Below, piece by piece: positions 45,673 to 54,112 of a DNA stretch of 64,000 nucleotides; position 1 is the stretch's first letter, and each line of letters opens with the position of its first letter. This DNA is from Hymenopus coronatus (Eukaryota; Arthropoda; Insecta; Mantodea; Hymenopodidae), in assembly GCA_030762935.1 (NCBI GenBank), contig CM060890.1:151314129-151378128 (forward strand). Direction: 5' to 3'. The position numbers were made by a program, and so were the translations under genes. Under the pieces are notes generated by a model, which ran no database searches, was not told the origin of the DNA, and worked only from the letters and a program-made list of their open reading frames with translations.

Positions 45673-45738
45673 ACTGATGGGTTGAGCTTGCGGAGACTGG
45701 TATTTATAAGAGCTGGGATGAAGCTAACATCTGATTGG
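45673..45738 (-). promoter_or_regulatory. Predicted core promoter in the left arm of FB4
   Basis: Mirror image of the right-arm promoter: initiator A at 45675, TATA box 45701-45708, CCAAT box 45734-45738, all on the minus strand. Transcription would go leftwards towards 45581. The two promoters diverge from the palindrome centre. Confidence 0.6.
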
Positions 45739-45924
45739 TTCGCGAGATATTATGGCCTGGTATTTAAGATGACTGAGACATGGGCACGGACTTCGTAGAA
45801 AACTATTTATAGCAGTTATTCGGCTAATGTACTAATTAGCCGAATAACTGCTATAAATAGTTTTCTACGAAGTCCGTGCCCATGTCTCAGTCATCTTAAA
45901 TACCAGGCCATAATATCTCGCGAA

Positions 45925-45990
45925 CCAATCAGATGTTAGCTTCATCCCAGCTCTTATAAATACCAGTCTCCGCAAGCTCAACCCATCAGT
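45925..45990 (+). promoter_or_regulatory. Predicted core promoter in the right arm of FB4
   Basis: CCAAT at 45925-45929, TATAAATA at 45955-45962, and the arthropod-type initiator TCAGTT with its A at 45988, 33 nt from the first T of the TATA box. Transcription would go rightwards into AGTTCACCCTGAAGACG, leaving the element. FB1 has a unit that begins exactly at this AGTTCACC, as if copied from such an RNA. Prediction from sequence only. Confidence 0.6.
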
Positions 45991-46094
45991 TCACCCTGAA
46001 GACGAGGAAGATGCACTTCTTCGAAACGTTGGTGTCAAACCAAGTTTTTACCTGGCTAGAAGCCCGAGAAGATCTTGAATTAGCATTGTTTTTA

Positions 46095-46886
46095 TTCGCA
46101 AAATTAGTAAGTAGGTATGCGAAAATAATTTATATTTTTTAATGTAACCAAATGTTACTTGTAATTTTGGTACATACTAATTGAAAGTTGCTCTTTCAAT
46201 GGTGTAGGGGCCGGAGAAAAGACGAACTGAGCAAAAATAGCTATATATCCTCCCCTTTTATTAAAATTTCCAGTAAAACTTGGATTAACTATTGGCATTT
46301 ATTTAATGCAATAGGCACTTAATTTATTACTAAAGTATTAAAAAGAAGGGCAATGGTCGGTAGTGTACATTTGGTTATCTAGAGGTCCTGGATCTGATTT
46401 TTGGCTAGGGTAAGGAACACATTTAGTGAGCATGAACCTGCTACTTTTAAAGTCAACGCCCAATATAGGCATAAATTAGAGAGGGTCAAAGTTTCCGACT
46501 TAATACTATTTTGATTGAGTTTTTAAAAGTAATTATCATTGTTGCAGCCAATGACCATATATAGTTCAGTTAAAGTTGTACAAACTTTAACATAGTATCT
46601 CTAAACAACTCACACTTGCAGTTATCACTTGGATTAAAGTAAAAGAACAGAACGACATTCTGCCATACTTGTCCAAGTATGCCATCTACATAATATGATT
46701 ACCAATTAGCAGAACCCTATATTGGGCCTTAACTGCGGCAACAGAGAGTAACTGATGTATCTGCACAACTACAGCCACCCTAGCGGATCTATTGCTTTAG
46801 GCGGGTAATGCATCGCTTCACCAAAGAAAGTGTCATATTTAGGGTGGGTTACAGGCTGCCAAGGTGTCAACTGCTCCGAACTCAAA
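46095..46886. other. Unassigned sequence
   Basis: A stretch near 46351-46420 (TGGTCGGTAGTGTA, GGTCCTGGATCTGATT) weakly resembles a tRNA-derived SINE head. Otherwise nothing is recognised. Confidence 0.4.
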
Positions 46887-46888
46887 TA

Positions 46889-46917
46889 CGAGGGGCATAC
46901 TGAAAGTCATGAGCAAC
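46889..46917 (+). repeat. Mariner left terminal inverted repeat
   Basis: It starts CGAGGGGCATACTGAAAGTC and ends GAGCAAC. It differs from the right repeat only at 46910 (T, against C in the right copy). TA precedes it. Confidence 0.95.
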
Positions 46918-46987
46918 ACTGCTTTACAATCTTAATATTTATTTTTAAGCCAAACCAAATACATCATCATAATCTACATACTTTCTT

Positions 46988-48037
46988 TCACTTTTCGACA
47001 TAGTCTCCATTGTTTTGCACACATTTTTCCCATCGTTCTACAAGTTTGAAAATGCCCTTGTGATAGATCTCCGTTCCAGCTGCCAGCAGACCCTGACGCA
47101 CTGCTTTCCGAATATCCTCCAGCGTCTCGTAGCGTTGGCCACGCTTCTGCTCCTTCACAGAACCGAAAAGATGGTAGTCGGAGGGTGCCAAGTCGGGACT
47201 GTAGGGAGGATGTGGAAGAGTTTCCCACCCTAATGCCCTGATCTTCTCCATAGTGGCACGGGCAGTATGCGGACGCGTATTATCCTGTTGAAGGATGATC
47301 CTCTTTCCAGGGCGTTTATCACGCAAAGCCCGATGGAGCTTCAGAAGTGTCTTGTTGTAGCGGGCAGAATTTATGGTTTGTCCAGGTTCAAGAAAGTCAA
47401 CCAGAATGCAACCTTGTGCATCCCAAAAGACACTTCCCATAACTTTTCCTACAGACTGCACTGTCTTCACTTTCTTCTTCGATGGTGAGTTCAAGTGGTG
47501 CCATTCCATACTCTGACGTTTCGTTTCTGGCTCATAGTGATGGAACCAGCTCTTGTCTCCAGTCACAATACACGTCAAAAATTCATCACCTTCATTATGA
47601 AATCTCTGAAGAAGGTTTTGTGCAATGGTTCTTCTCTGAAGTTTGTGGTCTTCAGTCAGTAAACGGGGGACCCAACGGGCACAGACCTTTCGATAACCCA
47701 AGCTGTGGGTCATTTCTTGCACTGCACTATGTCCTATTCCAAGTTGCACAGCAATTTCAATCACAGTGAAACGCCTATCTCCTGTAATGAGCTCATCAAC
47801 TCTTTCCTTGTTGCGTTCTGTAGAGGCAGTTCGAGGACGCCCGCTACGAGGCGCATTTTGCAGACTCGTGTTTCCATCCTTGAAATATTTCACCCATCTT
47901 CTAACACTGCTGGCACCCATGCAGACACTTCCATACGCACGTTGAAGTCTGAGATGAATTTCAGGAGCAGATTTTCCTTCTTTCACAAGGAATTCAATGA
48001 CAGCACGCTGTCGAAACGAAACATCAATGTCAGCCAT
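46988..48037 (-). CDS. Mariner transposase, 349 aa, DD34D
   Basis: It cuts the element out of DNA and rejoins it at TA sites by a paste mechanism using two metal ions. Residues 1-110 form two helix-turn-helix motifs (first with SSVRRWVKYF at 44-53) joined by the AT-hook-like RSGRPRT (64-70), for binding the terminal repeats. WVPRLL (122-127) is the linker motif, WVPHEL in relatives. The catalytic residues are D161 (VTGDKSW), D252 (LQQDNTRPH) and D287 (APSDYHLFG); exactly 34 residues separate the last two. YSPDLAPSDYH is intact. The length equals the family norm (about 345). The ATG at 48037 is the first in frame, 163 nt inside the right end; the stop lies 99 nt from the left end. No stop or frameshift, so it may be functional. 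Confidence 0.95.
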   Translation of the reverse strand: MADIDVSFRQRAVIEFLVKEGKSAPEIHLRLQRAYGSVCMGASSVRRWVKYFKDGNTSLQNAPRSGRPRTASTERNKERVDELITGDRRFTVIEIAVQLGIGHSAVQEMTHSLGYRKVCARWVPRLLTEDHKLQRRTIAQNLLQRFHNEGDEFLTCIVTGDKSWFHHYEPETKRQSMEWHHLNSPSKKKVKTVQSVGKVMGSVFWDAQGCILVDFLEPGQTINSARYNKTLLKLHRALRDKRPGKRIILQQDNTRPHTARATMEKIRALGWETLPHPPYSPDLAPSDYHLFGSVKEQKRGQRYETLEDIRKAVRQGLLAAGTEIYHKGIFKLVERWEKCVQNNGDYVEK

Positions 48038-48171
48038 TTTTCAAACACCGTCTGTGGTCACGTGATAGAATCTAATGACGTCACAATATGTCAACATGTG
48101 GCTTAAAGTCTGTAGATTACGATTCTGCAATTCGTTTCGTTACATTGTTGAAATTTAAATTTTTACAATGG

Positions 48172-48200
48172 GTTGCTCGTGACTTTCAGTATGCCCCTCG
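48172..48200 (-). repeat. Mariner right terminal inverted repeat
   Basis: Inverse of the left repeat with one mismatch; TA follows. The transposase start codon lies 163 bp inward, so any promoter would be in 48038-48200. Confidence 0.95.
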
Positions 48201-48202
48201 TA

Positions 48203-48884
48203 CAAAGGTAATGTCATTTTTTTATTTAAATTATTAAGTTAACATTACAAATCATGGACAAATATGGGAGATTGTCCAAACATAATTTTATTTTATGCAC
48301 AAATTAAGAGAATTCTCATCCTAAATATGTGTGCACTTTTAAACTTTTATTGCAATTCCCTAAGATCGCAAAACCTTAAGGATTCAATTTATTTCATTTT
48401 GGGAAATTTTATCATTTACAATGAAAATAAATTTAGTTGCTGCCTTATTACTTCGTCACATTTTGAATCCTTTTACCTTATTGATTGTATTTTGTTTCTG
48501 TAGCTTTTTTTAATTATTTATGTATATGAACGTCCTTAAAATGTTTGGTCATATCGGATGATTATTGAAATTGGTGAAATAATGCTCAAGTGACCTCGGG
48601 ATTCATCGAGCTTAAAGTTATTCAACATGTTCAGATAAAGCAAATCCCCGGAAAAAAAAAAAAAAAAAAAAAAAAACTTATCCGAGTATAACTCACCCTA
48701 AGCGAGATTCAAACTCGTGAAGCAAGACACGCTACCCAGGCGGGCAAGTAGCACATTTTATCCAGCCACACAAGAAAGTATATGCGGCTTGCTTTAAGTC
48801 ATGGCTGATTGCAGCTGCGAGTGGACACGCATTATTAAGCCTGCATGAGTTTGTGACAGCTGAGGTGGTTTCTAGAAGTTTCCA
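48203..48884. other. Unassigned sequence with a poly-A run and SINE-like fragment
   Basis: A run of about 26 A lies at 48652-48677. On the minus strand of 48690-48757 the order CTGGGTAGCGTG...GAGTTTGAATCTC resembles Pol III A and B boxes, suggesting a tRNA-derived SINE relic running into the T-run. The 5' LTR of the Gypsy element would be expected here but was not recognised. Confidence 0.4.
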
Positions 48885-49034
48885 GTGACGTGTCCAGGGT
48901 TCGTGGAAGAAAAAGAGTATCACAGGATCGCGCGCGATGGAACACATATGACAACTTTACTCGCGGAAATAAACAACACGAAAAACAGAATGGACGAAAC
49001 GAAAATGGAAAATAAATCCGGAGTCGCAAAAAAT
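48885..49034 (+). pseudogene. Gypsy gag, N-terminal part
   Basis: An open frame ending MDETKMENKSGVAKN is cut by A9 at an A-rich site and continues in sense beyond it with LEKMQLGCNEI (about 50135). The polar, Glu/Lys/Asn-rich composition fits a coiled-coil gag start. The start codon may be the ATG at 48885 or the in-frame one at 48948. Confidence 0.5.
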
Positions 49035-50134
49035 CTGATGTGTTACACTCATATGACTTTCTCTAGCAGCTCTACAAATAAACTTTTACAAAAGATTATT
49101 CTTATTTCTACACCATGATAATCGATATAAACATTAGCAGAATGTTCTTAATACTTGGTTCCTTATAAGTAGAAGGAAACTAAACGAATACGCTATGCTA
49201 AAGTCAAATGTTTTAAAAGCTGTCGCAATGCGATTGTCATTGAAAATCTCTTCTCTGCTTGGCCAGGAGTAGAAAAAAAAGAAAAACGGATACTTCCTGT
49301 CTGAGAAAAGTGTAACTACTTCACAATTGAAACCAATAACAAGGAAGTCGCCCTCCGTGGTGTAATGGTTACCATGCTGACTTCATATACCCAAGGTCGC
49401 GGGTTCAAACCCGGCGGAGGACGATGGATTTTTTCGGGCGTAAAAATCCTTAGCATGGCTTCCTTTCCTTCGGAAGGGAAGTAAAGCCGTGGGTCCCGTG
49501 TCGTAGATTTACGGCACGTAAAAGAACCTCAAGCCTGATAGAGGCCTCTGAGCAAAATTAAGCGATCTTTCATGCCCAATATAGAATGGGACTCTGAGAA
49601 CCAAAGCAGTTAAAGAGCGTCCATAAATAACACGCCATTTATATATTTTTTTTAATAACAAGGAATATCTCGGAAACAGTTACCTCCACAACAAAAATGT
49701 ATAGGGCATTAACTGTGTGTTTTGATGATATCTACATTTTTTTTTTTTTTTTTTTTGCAGTAAGTCTCTTACGTTTTAGCAGTTAAACAAAATTCGGTAA
49801 AATTCACCCAGAATAAAGAGGTCTTCAGAGCCTAGTCCCAGAAAACTCAAGATATACGTTTTATTTGGGATATAAATATCTTTAATACACGGGATTTTAA
49901 TCAAAATCGTTAGAGCTATTTTTGAGAAAATCAATATTTTCGAAAAGGTTTAAAGTGGGGGAATTTTCTTGAAAATCTTCGTGTCGTTTTCTTTGGAAAA
50001 TACCAAACCTAAATACCAGGGGACCCTAAAACATATATTTCCGGTGAAATCTCGACATCGAAATTTTAGGTGGAATACAATACCTTCTCTATCCACTATG
50101 AACATTGTACATGCGGGCTAGAGAAAGTAAAAAT
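49035..50134 (+). repeat. Family A, copy A9, inserted in gag and split by a SINE
   Basis: The first part 49035-49346 begins CTGATGTGTTACACTCATAT and the second part 49654-50134 ends CGGGCTAGAGAAAGTAAAAAT, preceded by the palindromic ATGAACATTGTACAT. The flanks GCAAAAAAT and GTAAAAAT suggest an A-rich short duplication. A T-run of about 21 occurs near 49737. Family order is otherwise complete. Confidence 0.85.
49347..49653 (+). repeat. tRNA-derived SINE with 12-bp target duplication
   Basis: It is flanked by AATAACAAGGAA (49335-49346 and 49654-49665). The head reads GTCGCCCTCCGTGGTGTAAT (A box GTGGTGTAATGG) and CGCGGGTTCAAACCCGGCGG (B box). CCTCCG and CGGAGG can pair as an acceptor-like stem. 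A body of about 230 bp and a T-rich end follow. Pol III transcription from the internal boxes and LINE-driven insertion are expected for such elements. The anticodon arm does not fold well, so it is not a working tRNA gene. Confidence 0.9.
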
Positions 50135-50960
50135 TAGAAAAAATGCAACTTGGATGTAATGAAATTAGTAACGGAGAAGACAATGGAGAAGATGAGAACC
50201 GCAATAATGACTGTGAATTGCGCGATAGAGAAGATTGAGGAGAAAATGGAATCCGAAAATATGGAATAAAATTGACGAACAACTGGCCGGGGTGAAGAAC
50301 ATGGGAGAGCTTGAGCAAAAGATGGAAGAGTTTGGTGGAACAGTGAAAGAACATGACCATCACTGGCAGACTTCGGGGAACGACTTGGTATACTGGAGGG
50401 GAAGAGCCGACGGAAAAACAAAAGAAGAAACCAAGATTATGGAAAAGATGCTAGACAGAAGACTAAAATAATTGAAGATCAAAACGACAGGACCCGAAGC
50501 AACACCTGGACGCGTCAAGCCACTCAATTTCGACGGAAAATCCAACTCCGAAGTCTTCCGCCGTCACCACTCACATGGCCAGCAGGAGAGGAAGCCGCAC
50601 ATTGATAGCAAGCCTCCAGAGTCGGGCGGCAGAAGTACTGAATTCGATGTCAGGAGAGCTCTTGGAGACCCTTGAGAACCGTTTCGGGAATCATCGCCTG
50701 CTTGCAGCCTACCGCAGGCAACTAAGTCAAGGCTGTAACAGCTAGGGGAGACTATGCAGGAGTTCGTCCAGGCGATTGAGCAACTGGTGAATAAACCACC
50801 TAGTTAGGTGTTAGTGGGGTGCGTGACGCAAGATACTCCAGCGCCTTATGCTCGGCAACTGCAAAACCATCTATAATGTGTTAACGGCAGCCTAAGGATT
50901 GAAGCGGCCAAGACAGCTGCAGCGCCCACCTCACAGACGACGACGACGACCTTTCAGTGC
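50135..50960 (+). pseudogene. Gypsy gag, middle and C-terminal part
   Basis: A coiled-coil-like Glu/Lys-rich start (50160-50460, several frames) is followed by VKPLNFDGKSN (about 50515-50545), the entry to the gag core. LETLENRFGNHRLLAAYRRQ (about 50660-50715) and GETMQEFVQAIEQLV (about 50742-50790), in different frames, are well-known gag-core motifs of Gypsy elements. YWGCGEP (about 50968-50985) is a remnant of the CCHC zinc knuckle lacking its first Cys. Frameshifts separate the parts. The protein would form the capsid and bind RNA. Confidence 0.7.
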
Positions 50961-51093
50961 TGTGTACTGGGGATGTGGCGAGCCTAGTGAAGGACTGTTC
51001 ACATTCAGTCGACCATCGGGCGGAAAACGAATAAGGACCGGCGCGGCGAGGGGTACGTCTTGATCATTTACCGACCCCCTCGAGTGATGCCTC

Positions 51094-51282
51094 GTGTCTT
51101 GGGCAGGAGAGAGGATGAAGCTTCATCGCAGACGGCTGGGCACAAGTGAAGCTGTGCTGGATACTGGCAGACACAGGCGCAGCCATGACTGGATGTCCTC
51201 AGGAGCCACGAGGCGACGTTCAACCTCAGCCGAGAGCCCTGACGAACATTCGGGGATTTTCAGTGATCCTGAGAGACGATGA
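51094..51282 (+). pseudogene. Gypsy aspartic protease remnant
   Basis: EAVLDTGR (about 51150-51173) holds the DTG catalytic triplet of retropepsins at the expected place between gag knuckle and RT. Past it the frame is lost, and the flap and the C-terminal ILG motif cannot be read. Confidence 0.5.
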
Positions 51283-51639
51283 AGTGTTGCCCGAAGAAGC
51301 GAGATGGTGATGAAGGCGTACCTGAAGGGTCAACAGTCAAAGTACCTTGTACTAGGCCGGAAAACATCATTGAAGGGATTAAGTGTTGCCCGGACATTGC
51401 TGTCTTGTCTGGAGGAAGTGCCCGTGAGGCTACTGAACCCACTGAACACCAAACAGGACGTTCAGGACGAGATGGAGTTAGGGAAATGCGAGACAGAAGC
51501 GAGTATATCGCCGCCCAACGGATTCGACGAGCCAGCACCGTCGCAGAACCTGGGGCTCCGACTGAAAGACTTTCTCAAGAAAGCGACCGACCATCTGACC
51601 GCTCTACAACCAGCGTCTACTTAGCCGATACCAGTCGGC

Positions 51640-52640
51640 CTTCAGCGGAGGGAACCGATTATGGGCACACTGACCGAGGACACTATAATCCGACCAAGAG
51701 TGTTCCTCTGGCTAAGCAGGTGGAGATACGGGACATGCTGGACGACATGAGATATAAGGGAAACATTGAGGAGTCCGACAGCTCTTGGTGCTCCCCTGCA
51801 GTTTTGGTGAAGAACAACGAACTCTGCTTCTGTGTGGATTACAGGAAGCTGAATGTCGAAAGGATTGTTTCCCCTTACCCCGGATTGACATCCTGGATAC
51901 ACTTGCTGGTGTCCAGTGGTTCTCGACTTTGGACTTGAAACCGGGATATTGGCAAATGGACCTAGATTCCAGAGACAAAGAGAAGACAGCATACTGGACT
52001 TGCCAAGGGCTTTGGCAATGTATGGTTATGCCCTTTGGTCTCTGCAATGCACCTCATGGAATCAGTGATGAGATGGTTGACTTACGACGCCTGTCTTTTT
52101 ATTTGGATATTTTTTTTTGTAGTGTTTAACGCTCGCTTCTACTACTTGTGACATCGCAGGCGATGATATGGTGATATATGGAATGAAGATGGAGCACCGG
52201 TGGAATGAGATGGCGGGGGAAACTGGAGAACCCGTCCCTGCACCGCTTTGACCACCACAAATCTCACATGCGGTCGCTTGGGGTCGAACCCGGGCCGTCT
52301 AGGTGAGAGGCGAGTGGTCTAACCACTGGGCCACGACGCAGCCTATTTGGATAGTATTTAACGCCCGCTTTTACCACCATGGCACCGCAGGCGAACGACG
52401 CCTGTCTGTTATACCTGACGACATCATCATCGTAGACCACAACTTCGAAGGCCATCCAAGGAGGTGAGCTTTTTGGGTCACATTGTCTCACCATCTGGGA
52501 TGGCCATAGATTCGAAGAAGGCTCGAGCAGTGAGAACCTTGCCCGAAAGACAAATGAGAGCTGCGAAGTTTCCTGAGCCTATGCAGCTACTACCGCTGGT
52601 TGGTCAGAGGGTTCTCCAACATCGAGAAACCCTCATCTGA
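51640..52640 (+). pseudogene. Gypsy reverse transcriptase, split by a SINE
   Basis: PLAKQVEIRDMLDDM (about 51710-51755), GNIEESDSSWCSPAVLVKN (51758-51815) and FCVDYRKLNVE (51826-51858) are the fingers. After a frameshift, FSTLDLKPGYWQMDL (about 51920-51965), MPFGLCNAPHG (52028-52060) lead to the active site. The SINE lies just before it, and beyond it PDDIIIVDHNFEGH (about 52415-52457) is the YLDDI motif C with Tyr-Leu changed to Ile-Pro. FLGHIVSPSGMAID (about 52468-52510) is the connection. The target duplication ACGACGCCTGTCT proves continuity. Confidence 0.85.
52097..52394 (-). repeat. tRNA-derived SINE, with an extra tail piece at its head, in Gypsy RT
   Basis: It is bounded by ACGACGCCTGTCT (52084-52096 and 52395-52407, 13 bp). 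On the minus strand: a 5' piece GCGGGCGTTAAATACTATCC (a copy of the SINE's own tail), then the head GCGTCGTGGCCCAGTGGTTA (A box) and CCCGGGTTCGACCCCAAG (B box), the body, and the tail GCGAGCGTTAAACACTAC ending in an A-rich end. It is the same family as 35293-35513. The tail-head-tail plan implies a tandem or template-switched source RNA. Confidence 0.9.
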
Positions 52641-52734
52641 GGGAAGAGCATCGCCTTTCATGTGATCAAATGAGACAAATCACATTCCAGGCACCCAAAC
52701 TAGCACTCTGCAGTACGCCTATTTTAGGATTTCC

Positions 52735-53110
52735 ATAACCTGGTAGTGTTTATTGAAGCCAGTGACACCGACATTGGAGGTATTTTATTCCAGATCCAGG
52801 ATGGCCAGAGGTCTGTTATAGCCTACTACAGCAAGATGCTATCCAAGGAAGAAAGGAACTACTGTTATCCGGCAAGAGCTCCTGGCAGTAGTGAGGCTGC
52901 TGAAGCACTTCCACAAATATCTGTAAGCTTAGCCATTCCACCTGAGGACTGACCACTCCACCCTCATCTGGCTGCTGAGCTTCAAGAACCTGGAATGCCA
53001 AATAGCCCATTCGGCCCAGAGGCTCCAAGACTAAAACTTCACATCAGAACACCGGAAAGGAAAGAGCCGAAACAATGTGGATGCCATGTCACGACAATCT
53101 GTCCAAAGCA
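52735..53110 (+). pseudogene. Gypsy RNase H
   Basis: VFIEASDTDIGGILFQIQDG (52747-52806) has the first catalytic Asp (usually DASD; here EASD). VIAYYSKMLSKEERNYC (52820-52870) is the next conserved block. After a frameshift: LRTDHSTLIWLLSF context (about 52945-52985) with its Asp, and FTSEHR-x-GK-x-x-NVDAMSR (about 53040-53095), the domain end. Several stops. Confidence 0.8.
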
Positions 53111-53278
53111 CCAAAGTTGAGAGGAAAATGCGCGCGCAGCAGTCAGTGTCATTTTGGCAGTGCCTGAAGATGAATGGGATAGTGCAGGCCTGAGGAGGGG
53201 TAGCTGATAGATGCTGACTAGGGGCTACTCCTGAGAGAAGTGGAGTTAGGAATTGGACCGAGAGGGGAAGACATCACA

Positions 53279-53660
53279 CTAAGGAGCAACAGTACAAGTA
53301 CTACTGGGCCCAATAGAACTTATTGAAGACCAAGGAAGGAGTACTGCTTTGGGCATGGAAAGACCCAAAGAGAAGAGCTGAATCTCCCAGAGAGTAAGAT
53401 CACAGAAGTCCTGGAGGAAGTACATGTAGGGACACTGAGACGACATTTGCGACCCAACCGAACCATTGACAAATTCAGCAATGGTTGAGACTATGAACTG
53501 ACGTTGAGGGAAGCTGCAGCAAGTTGCAGGCGACAGACCAGAAGCCAGGGTCTTATAACATGGGAATACCTGTAGAATGCATTGACATTGATGTGGCTCG
53601 ACCATTTCTTGTGTTAGAAACGGACAACAAGTATCTGTTGGTTGCCAAATATTTCCGTTT
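53279..53660 (+). pseudogene. Gypsy integrase, N-terminal remnant
   Basis: IDIDVARPFLVLETDNKYLL (about 53585-53645) matches the start of the integrase core, where the first catalytic Asp lies in the D-(V/I)-x-GP motif (here GP changed to RP). The zinc-binding HHCC part upstream is barely readable. The rest of the core is absent; the element fades out by about 53700. Confidence 0.55.
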
Positions 53661-53700
53661 GAGCTGCACCAATTCGGAGTCTAATCTGGTAAGAAAATGA

Positions 53701-54112
53701 AGCAGCCCTATAAGGTCTTAAACACCCTCAGACAAGGTAAAGTAAAAAATGGTAAATGTGCTGATTACCCTGTCCTATTATAGTGGGAGCCGGGCCATCA
53801 GCGTATCAGCAGGCAAAAACAGTCACTGAGATAATCTATGTTGGGGTTTAACCAGTGGTTCGAAACATACTCAAACAGATTAGAGCAAAACATTAACTCA
53901 AGTGGGAAATTTATCCTTTTCTAATGTACATAGATTTTCCTTATCTCTCCTAACACCAGATGTAGCTAGAATAGGGCTAGTAGTAACAATAACTTCTGAA
54001 AATGACCACTTCAGAAAAATCGTCATAGTGTAGGATATAACGAGTATGCACACAGCTGGAGGCAAACAATCCTCAAATAAACCAGGAAACGAAAATAAAT
54101 GTTAGCATTAGC
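53701..54112. other. Unassigned sequence between Gypsy and satellite
   Basis: No LTR-like terminus or coding motif recognised. It may include the 3' flank of the Gypsy element. Confidence 0.4.

Larger units (their letters stand above)
45549..46081 (+). mobile_element. FB4: long foldback element, 248-bp perfect inverted repeat
   Basis: The target duplication is AGCATTGTTTTTA (45536-45548 and 46082-46094, 13 bp). A 32-nt extension (45549-45580) precedes arms 45581-45828 and 45835-46082, which I read as identical in inverted orientation with the spacer GTACTA (45829-45834); the outermost base overlaps the target duplication. The outer 90 or so bp of each arm is the FB1/FB3 arm. The inner 150 bp adds a promoter-like part (CCAAT, TATAAATA, TCAGTT). 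There is no ORF. Identity of the arms implies very recent formation or gene conversion. Confidence 0.9.
46889..48200 (-). mobile_element. Complete mariner transposon
   Basis: This is a 1312-bp element between TA dinucleotides (46887-46888 and 48201-48202), the mariner target duplication. The 29-bp terminal inverted repeats (46889-46917 and 48172-48200) begin CGAGGGGCATACTGAAAGTC and differ at one base. One uninterrupted ORF fills most of the interior. Length, ends and gene agree with an intact Tc1/mariner-superfamily element of the mariner (DD34D) type. Confidence 0.97.
48885..53700 (+). mobile_element. Gypsy-type LTR retrotransposon, decayed and interrupted
   Basis: Plus-strand order: gag (from about 48885, interrupted by family A copy A9, then 50135-50960), protease, RT (51640-52096 and 52408-52640), RNase H (52735-53110), integrase remnant (about 53300-53660). 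GC content is far above its surroundings. Stops, frameshifts and two insertions inactivate it. I could not identify either LTR or a primer-binding site; the ends are approximate. The order protease-RT-RNase H-integrase is that of Gypsy (Metaviridae-type) elements. No envelope gene is visible. Confidence 0.85.

Noticed and set aside
47705..48106. 133-codon plus-strand frame across the mariner
   Set aside because: It is antisense to the transposase, which has all family motifs. The frame has no homology that I recognise.
49347..49430. Functional tRNA gene
   Set aside because: A and B boxes are good, but the anticodon arm does not fold, a 230-bp body follows, and a 12-bp target duplication flanks the whole unit. 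It is a SINE.
51260..52047. Minus-strand frames of 92-116 codons over the Gypsy RT
   Set aside because: They are antisense shadows of the plus-strand RT, in a GC-rich stretch where chance frames are longer.
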